Shown here in pieces: positions 14,085 to 16,797 of a stretch of 16,797 bases of DNA. The first letter of the stretch is position 1; each line of letters begins with the position of its first letter. The notes under the pieces were generated by a model. That model searched no databases and was not told the origin of the DNA. It was given only the letters and a program-made list of their open reading frames with translations. Position numbers and translations under genes: made by a program. The DNA comes from Candidatus Sulfopaludibacter sp. SbA3 (GTDB lineage Bacteria; Acidobacteriota; Vicinamibacteria; Vicinamibacterales; UBA2999): contig CAMBHC010000015.1 of the NCBI GenBank assembly GCA_945866285.1, positions 1-16,797 on the forward strand, given 5' to 3'.

Positions 14085-14795
14085 TTATGGCAAATAGGCC
14101 TGGGCCATTGGCCGCCAGTAGGGCCAATCGTGCTTGGAGTGGTGCCACACATGCAGGGCGTGCGGAATGCCCGTGGCGCTCATCAACGCCGAGAAGTGCT
14201 CGTTGGGGGCCCGGCAAATATCCTGGTCGCCGGTCACGATCACCCACTTGTTGCGACGGAACTGATCCAGGTAATACGCGTCAGACAAACCCGGCAGGAA
14301 CGACGGTGGGTTCAGGAAGTAGCAGTCTTCGTCGTGATGCCCATCGAGGAACTGGGTGATGTCGAAGGCGCCGCCCATGGTGATGCACGAGGTGAACGTA
14401 TAGGGGTGCCGCAGCGCCAGGACCATGGCGTGGTACGCGCCAAAGCTGCAGCCCGTGACGCCGATGCCGTCGTAGCGCGTCAGGTGCCGAATCAGCGGCA
14501 CCACCTCGTTAAGGAGGTAGTCCTCGTAGTGCAGGTGGCGCTCGACGCGATGCCGCGGATGGATCGTCTTGCAATACCAGCTCTCGCTGTCGACCGACGA
14601 CACGCAGAACAGGCGCAGCTGGCCGTGCTCGAGTTTGTCGGCGAGGGCACCGATCATGCCGCGGTCCTCGTACTCGAAGAACGCGCCCATGGACGAAGGG
14701 AACACGATGACCGGCGGGCCGTCGTGCCCGAAGATCAGCAGTTCCATGTCCCGGTTAAGGGAGCGCGAGAACCATTTGTGATGGTCGCGGGTCAT
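14085..14795 (-). CDS. Esterase-family alpha/beta hydrolase (PF00756-like)
   Basis: The product is 236 residues from ATG 14795. The nucleophile elbow is GCSFG with Ser117 in YDGIGVTGCSFGAYHAMVLALRHP. A likely acid is in TGDQD (Asp190 or Asp192), and the likely catalytic His is His222 in HHSKHDWPYWRPM. VIVFPSSMGAFFEYEDRGMIGAL lies before the oxyanion region. Members of this group (esterase D/Fes/antigen-85 superfamily) hydrolyse or transfer esters. No signal peptide, so cytosolic. It is the first gene of the minus-strand series and is followed at 15 nt by the ATP-grasp gene. A longer start (GTG 14825) is rejected because the extra residues are encoded by the intergenic repeat. Confidence 0.85.
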   Translation of the reverse strand: MTRDHHKWFSRSLNRDMELLIFGHDGPPVIVFPSSMGAFFEYEDRGMIGALADKLEHGQLRLFCVSSVDSESWYCKTIHPRHRVERHLHYEDYLLNEVVPLIRHLTRYDGIGVTGCSFGAYHAMVLALRHPYTFTSCITMGGAFDITQFLDGHHDEDCYFLNPPSFLPGLSDAYYLDQFRRNKWVIVTGDQDICRAPNEHFSALMSATGIPHALHVWHHSKHDWPYWRPMAQAYLP

Positions 14796-14804
14796 GAAAC
14801 TTAG

Positions 14805-14860
14805 GTGCTCAAGTGCTATCTGCACCCTAGCACTTCAGCACATCAGCACCCAAGCACTTG
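14805..14860. repeat. Head-to-head copies of the GTGCTCAG-type 8-base repeat forming a long hairpin
   Basis: GTGCTCAA and GTGCTATC are followed by a short spacer and then AGCACTTC, AGCACATC, AGCACCCA and AGCACTTG, the same unit on the other strand. AAGTGCTA (14811-14818) pairs exactly with TAGCACTT (14828-14835) over a 9-nt loop, and the stem extends by five more pairs past one C-C mismatch. It lies between the two divergent esterase genes. Confidence 0.85.
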
Positions 14861-14884
14861 AAACATATACTGATCGCGCGGCCG

Positions 14885-15670
14885 ATGCATCCTCAGAACG
14901 CCACGCTCCACCGGCACGAACAATTCCACTCGGCCTTCCTGCCCGGCGACCGCGATGTCCTGGTGTGGCTGCCCCCGGGTTATGACGCTGAGCCCGGCCG
15001 CCATTTTCCCGTCCTGTACATGCACGACGGGCAAAACCTGTTCGACCCCGAGACGGCCTTTCAGAGGGGTGAGCACTGGCGGGTCGGAGAGACCGCCGCC
15101 GACCTGATCACCGCCGGCCTGCTCGAGCCCCTCATCATCGTCGGCATCGACAACACCGGTGAGGAACGCATTCACGAGTACACGCCGACGAAGGACGCGC
15201 GGTTGGGTGGCGGCCTTGCCGACGACTACGGCCGGCTGATCATCGAGGACCTCAAGCCCCTCATCGATCGAACTTACCGGACGCTGCCGGACCGGCAGCA
15301 CACCGGCCTCGGCGGCTCGTCGCTCGGTGGCCTGGTCACCCTGCACCTGGGTTTCAGCCATCCCGGCGTGTTCAGCCGCCTGGCGGTGCTGTCGCCGTCG
15401 GTGTGGTGGGACCGCCGGGCGATCCTGACGACGGTGAGACAGGCAAGACCGAAACCGGCGGTGCGATTGTGGGTTGACATGGGCACGGCCGAGGGCCGCC
15501 GCGGCCTGGATGATGCGCGGCTGCTGAAGGCGGCCTTGGTCGGCGCGGGCTACGTCGATGGCGTGGACTTGCACTATGCGGAGTTCGAGGGCGCCACGCA
15601 CAGCGAGGCCGCCTGGGCGGCGCGCGTGGGCCCGATGCTGACGTGGCTGTTCCCGCCAGTGTCTACTTAA
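14885..15670 (+). CDS. Esterase-family alpha/beta hydrolase (PF00756, Fes/esterase D-like)
   Basis: The product is 261 residues from ATG 14885; TTG 14858 lies inside the repeat and is not preferred. It begins with a beta-sandwich-like stretch (RDVLVWLPPGYD). YMHDGQNLFD (45-54) and LIIVGIDNTGEERIHEYTP follow. The nucleophile elbow is GSSLG with Ser146 in HTGLGGSSLGGLVTLHLGFSHP; the Asp is probably in LWVDMGTAEG (Asp198) and the catalytic His is His239 in EGATHSEAAWAARV. The family includes siderophore esterases, esterase D and antigen 85. It is divergent from the other esterase and shares the repeat-bearing gap. Its TAA overlaps the VapC stop of the opposite strand at TTAA (15667-15670). The substrate is unknown; no siderophore genes are seen. 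Confidence 0.88.
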   Translation: MHPQNATLHRHEQFHSAFLPGDRDVLVWLPPGYDAEPGRHFPVLYMHDGQNLFDPETAFQRGEHWRVGETAADLITAGLLEPLIIVGIDNTGEERIHEYTPTKDARLGGGLADDYGRLIIEDLKPLIDRTYRTLPDRQHTGLGGSSLGGLVTLHLGFSHPGVFSRLAVLSPSVWWDRRAILTTVRQARPKPAVRLWVDMGTAEGRRGLDDARLLKAALVGAGYVDGVDLHYAEFEGATHSEAAWAARVGPMLTWLFPPVST

Positions 15671-16056
15671 CGCACGCGCGCGATATCGGTGCGGGCGAAA
15701 TCGTCGCCCTTGAACAGCAAGGGCTGTCCCGTCGTGTGCGCCAGCGCGTACGAAAAGAGATCGCCATAGTTCAGGCCGGCGGGGTGACGGCCGCGGCCGA
15801 ACCGGCGCCAGGCCCGCCGCGCTTCGTCGACTTGATCCGCATCGACGGACACGATCACGACGCCGAGTCTGCTAATCAGCAAGTCCAGTTCACGTCCGCC
15901 GGTTTCGCCAAAGCGGCTTTCGATGACCAGCGACGCCTCCACCAGCGTGGCGGCGGAGATCAGGCGAGTGTCCGCGTCGGCAATCGCCAGACGCAGGGAG
16001 TCCGCGTCCGGCTCATCGAGCAGCAAAGCGATGACCGCGGAGCTGTCGAGGACCAT
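15667..16056 (-). CDS. vapC: PIN-domain toxin VapC
   Basis: The product is 129 residues. The four conserved PIN acidic positions are visible: Asp4 (MVLDSSA), Glu40 (TLVEAS), Asp99 (NYGDLFSYALA) and Asp118/Asp119 (LLFKGDDF). VapC toxins are Mg2+-dependent endoribonucleases that cleave tRNA or rRNA. Its ATG overlaps the antitoxin TGA by one base (TGATG), giving coupled translation. The stop overlaps the convergent esterase stop. The sequence looks intact. The RNA target is unknown. Confidence 0.92.
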   Translation of the reverse strand: MVLDSSAVIALLLDEPDADSLRLAIADADTRLISAATLVEASLVIESRFGETGGRELDLLISRLGVVIVSVDADQVDEARRAWRRFGRGRHPAGLNYGDLFSYALAHTTGQPLLFKGDDFARTDIARVR

Positions 16057-16313
16057 CAGCGGGGGATGCCGTTCTCGTCGTAGCCGAGAATCTCGTCCTT
16101 GCTCCTGTCATCCAAGACTGGCAGAGCCGCGCACCGGCGACCGATAGCGCGCATGTCGTCGATGAGCTGCTGTTTTTTCGCTGGACGCGCGCGCAGTCGC
16201 GCGAGGCGTTCGCGTAGGGCGACGACGATCGCGCCGGTCAGCGTTTCGCCAGTGCGTTCGGCCACTTCGCGAGCGAGGCGGTCAGCTTCCGGGTCTTTCA
16301 GGCTCAAGGCCAT
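16056..16313 (-). CDS. vapB: VapB-type antitoxin
   Basis: The product is 85 residues. The N-terminus MALSLKDPEADRLAREVAERTGETLTGAIVVALRERLARL matches the Rv0623/PSK-type VapB ribbon-helix-helix-like DNA-binding part. The C-terminal LDDRSKDEILGYDENGIPR is the usual toxin-wrapping tail of this subfamily. It neutralises VapC and should repress its own promoter. It is first in the operon, directly before vapC with a one-base overlap. AT-rich repeats sit just upstream. The start is at ATG 16313. Confidence 0.9.
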   Translation of the reverse strand: MALSLKDPEADRLAREVAERTGETLTGAIVVALRERLARLRARPAKKQQLIDDMRAIGRRCAALPVLDDRSKDEILGYDENGIPR

Positions 16314-16350
16314 AGCGTGTATATAAATGTACCACAGGTATATAAAGACC
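16314..16350 (-). promoter_or_regulatory. vapBC promoter/operator with paired GTATATAAA boxes
   Basis: GTATATAAA occurs at 16319-16327 and 16338-16346, 19 nt apart (about two helical turns). An imperfect palindrome ATGTACC-ACA-GGTATAT lies between. The spot is strikingly AT-rich in a GC-rich window and within 35 nt of the vapB start. The paired sites fit autoregulation by a dimeric VapB or VapBC complex, and TATATAC on the minus strand could be a -10 element. Confidence 0.55.
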
Positions 16351-16387
16351 GTGCGCTATCGTCCGGGAGAGGCGGTATCGTGAGAGG

Positions 16388-16797
16388 GTGAACCTTGGCC
16401 TCGCCGCCATCACTGGCCTGGTCGTCGCCATCCTTGGCGGCGCGGCCGTCGGTGTGGAGCGCCAGCAATCGGGTCACGCCTCCGGGCCCGAAGCCCGCCT
16501 CGGCGGCGTCCGAACCTTCACCTTGCTCGGCACCATCGCCGGTGTGGCGGGACTGCTGACCCAGGCGGGCTACGCACTGGCCGGCGGGCTGTTGGTCTCG
16601 GGCGCCCTGGCGCTGGTCGTGGCCGGCTACGTGCGCGCCAGCAAGAAGGACATCGATGCGACGACCGAGGTGGCGGCGCTGGTGGTGCTCGCCGCCGGCG
16701 TACTGGGCGGCCTCGGCGAGTTGCGCTGCTCAGCGGCGCTGACAACGATGACCGTGCTGTTGCTGGCCGAGAAGCAAGGCCTGCATAAGTTCGTCGA
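16388..16797 (+). CDS. MgtC/SapB-DUF4010 family membrane protein, 3' end beyond window
   Basis: My translation from GTG 16388 runs 136 codons to the window edge. It begins NLGLAAITGLVVAILGGAAVGVERQQSGHASGPEARLGGVRTFTLLGTIAGVAGLL. The GxxVGxERQ...GVRTFTLLG pattern is characteristic of MgtC/SapB N-termini fused to DUF4010. At least four hydrophobic segments are visible (about 3-22, 44-60, 64-82, 95-110). EVAALVVLAAGVLGGLGELRCSAALTTMTVLLLAEKQGLH matches the junction to the DUF4010 part. It is an inner-membrane protein of unknown function. The start is uncertain: only GAGAGG directly abutting the GTG is available as SD. It is divergent from vapBC. Confidence 0.75.
   Translation, partial: MNLGLAAITGLVVAILGGAAVGVERQQSGHASGPEARLGGVRTFTLLGTIAGVAGLLTQAGYALAGGLLVSGALALVVAGYVRASKKDIDATTEVAALVVLAAGVLGGLGELRCSAALTTMTVLLLAEKQGLHKFV

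Noticed and set aside
13137..14804. Open frame of 555 codons on the plus strand opposite the ATP-grasp and esterase genes
   Set aside because: It spans two well-recognised genes on the minus strand and its translation is rich in Arg, Val, His and Asp with no family features; it is an antisense shadow produced by high-GC codon bias.
14796..14825. Upstream GTG extension of the minus-strand esterase
   Set aside because: The extra residues MQIALEHLSF come from the intergenic 8-bp repeat, and the ATG at 14795 gives the family-like start.

Overview
This is a GC-rich window of about 16.8 kb with dense bacterial coding on both strands. The gene content (a secreted M28 peptidase, a CapA-like phosphoesterase, a nitronate monooxygenase, modABC, Fic, VapBC, and a GCS2/ATP-grasp/esterase group) and three kinds of short dispersed intergenic repeats fit a soil or sediment bacterium. 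My best guess is Acidobacteriota, perhaps Vicinamibacteria. That placement is inferred from recall of such genomes; no rRNA or marker gene is present to settle it.

Left part (1-4687): a secreted M28 metallopeptidase cut by the window edge points left. A HisC-like PLP aminotransferase is divergent from it. A strong GC-rich hairpin separates the aminotransferase from a convergent pair made of a Fic protein followed 14 nt later by a secreted SMP-30-like beta-propeller. The Fic upstream region is AT-rich and carries palindromes.

Middle part (4822-10691): an RraA-like gene broken by a frameshifting internal deletion is followed by a secreted CapA-family protein. Next come a Uma2 nuclease remnant, an attC-like imperfect palindrome and a nitronate monooxygenase. 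A molybdate module follows. An HTH-Mop regulator is transcribed away from modA-modB-modC, whose genes overlap. This ModC stops after the ATPase domain and has no C-terminal Mop/TOBE domain; the only Mop-like domain in the locus is on the regulator.

Right part (10703-15670): a minus-strand series runs from an alpha/beta-hydrolase esterase to a RimK-like ATP-grasp ligase, a GCS2/YbdK carboxylate-amine ligase and an unassigned protein that I read as a circularly permuted ATP-grasp. A second, divergent esterase sits at its head. Three probable amide ligases and two hydrolases side by side suggest an uncharacterised small-peptide or amide pathway; this is the most interesting part of the window. 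Eight-base tandem repeats fill the gaps on both sides of the esterase/ATP-grasp pair, and two GGGGTCAGACCCC-type palindromes fill the next gap. The window ends with a VapBC toxin-antitoxin pair behind a repeat-bearing promoter and the start of an MgtC/DUF4010-like membrane protein.

No tRNA, rRNA, CRISPR array or complete insertion sequence was seen. No gene-free stretch exceeds 300 bases; the longest, about 250 bases at 6680-6930, holds the Uma2 remnant and the attC-like palindrome.
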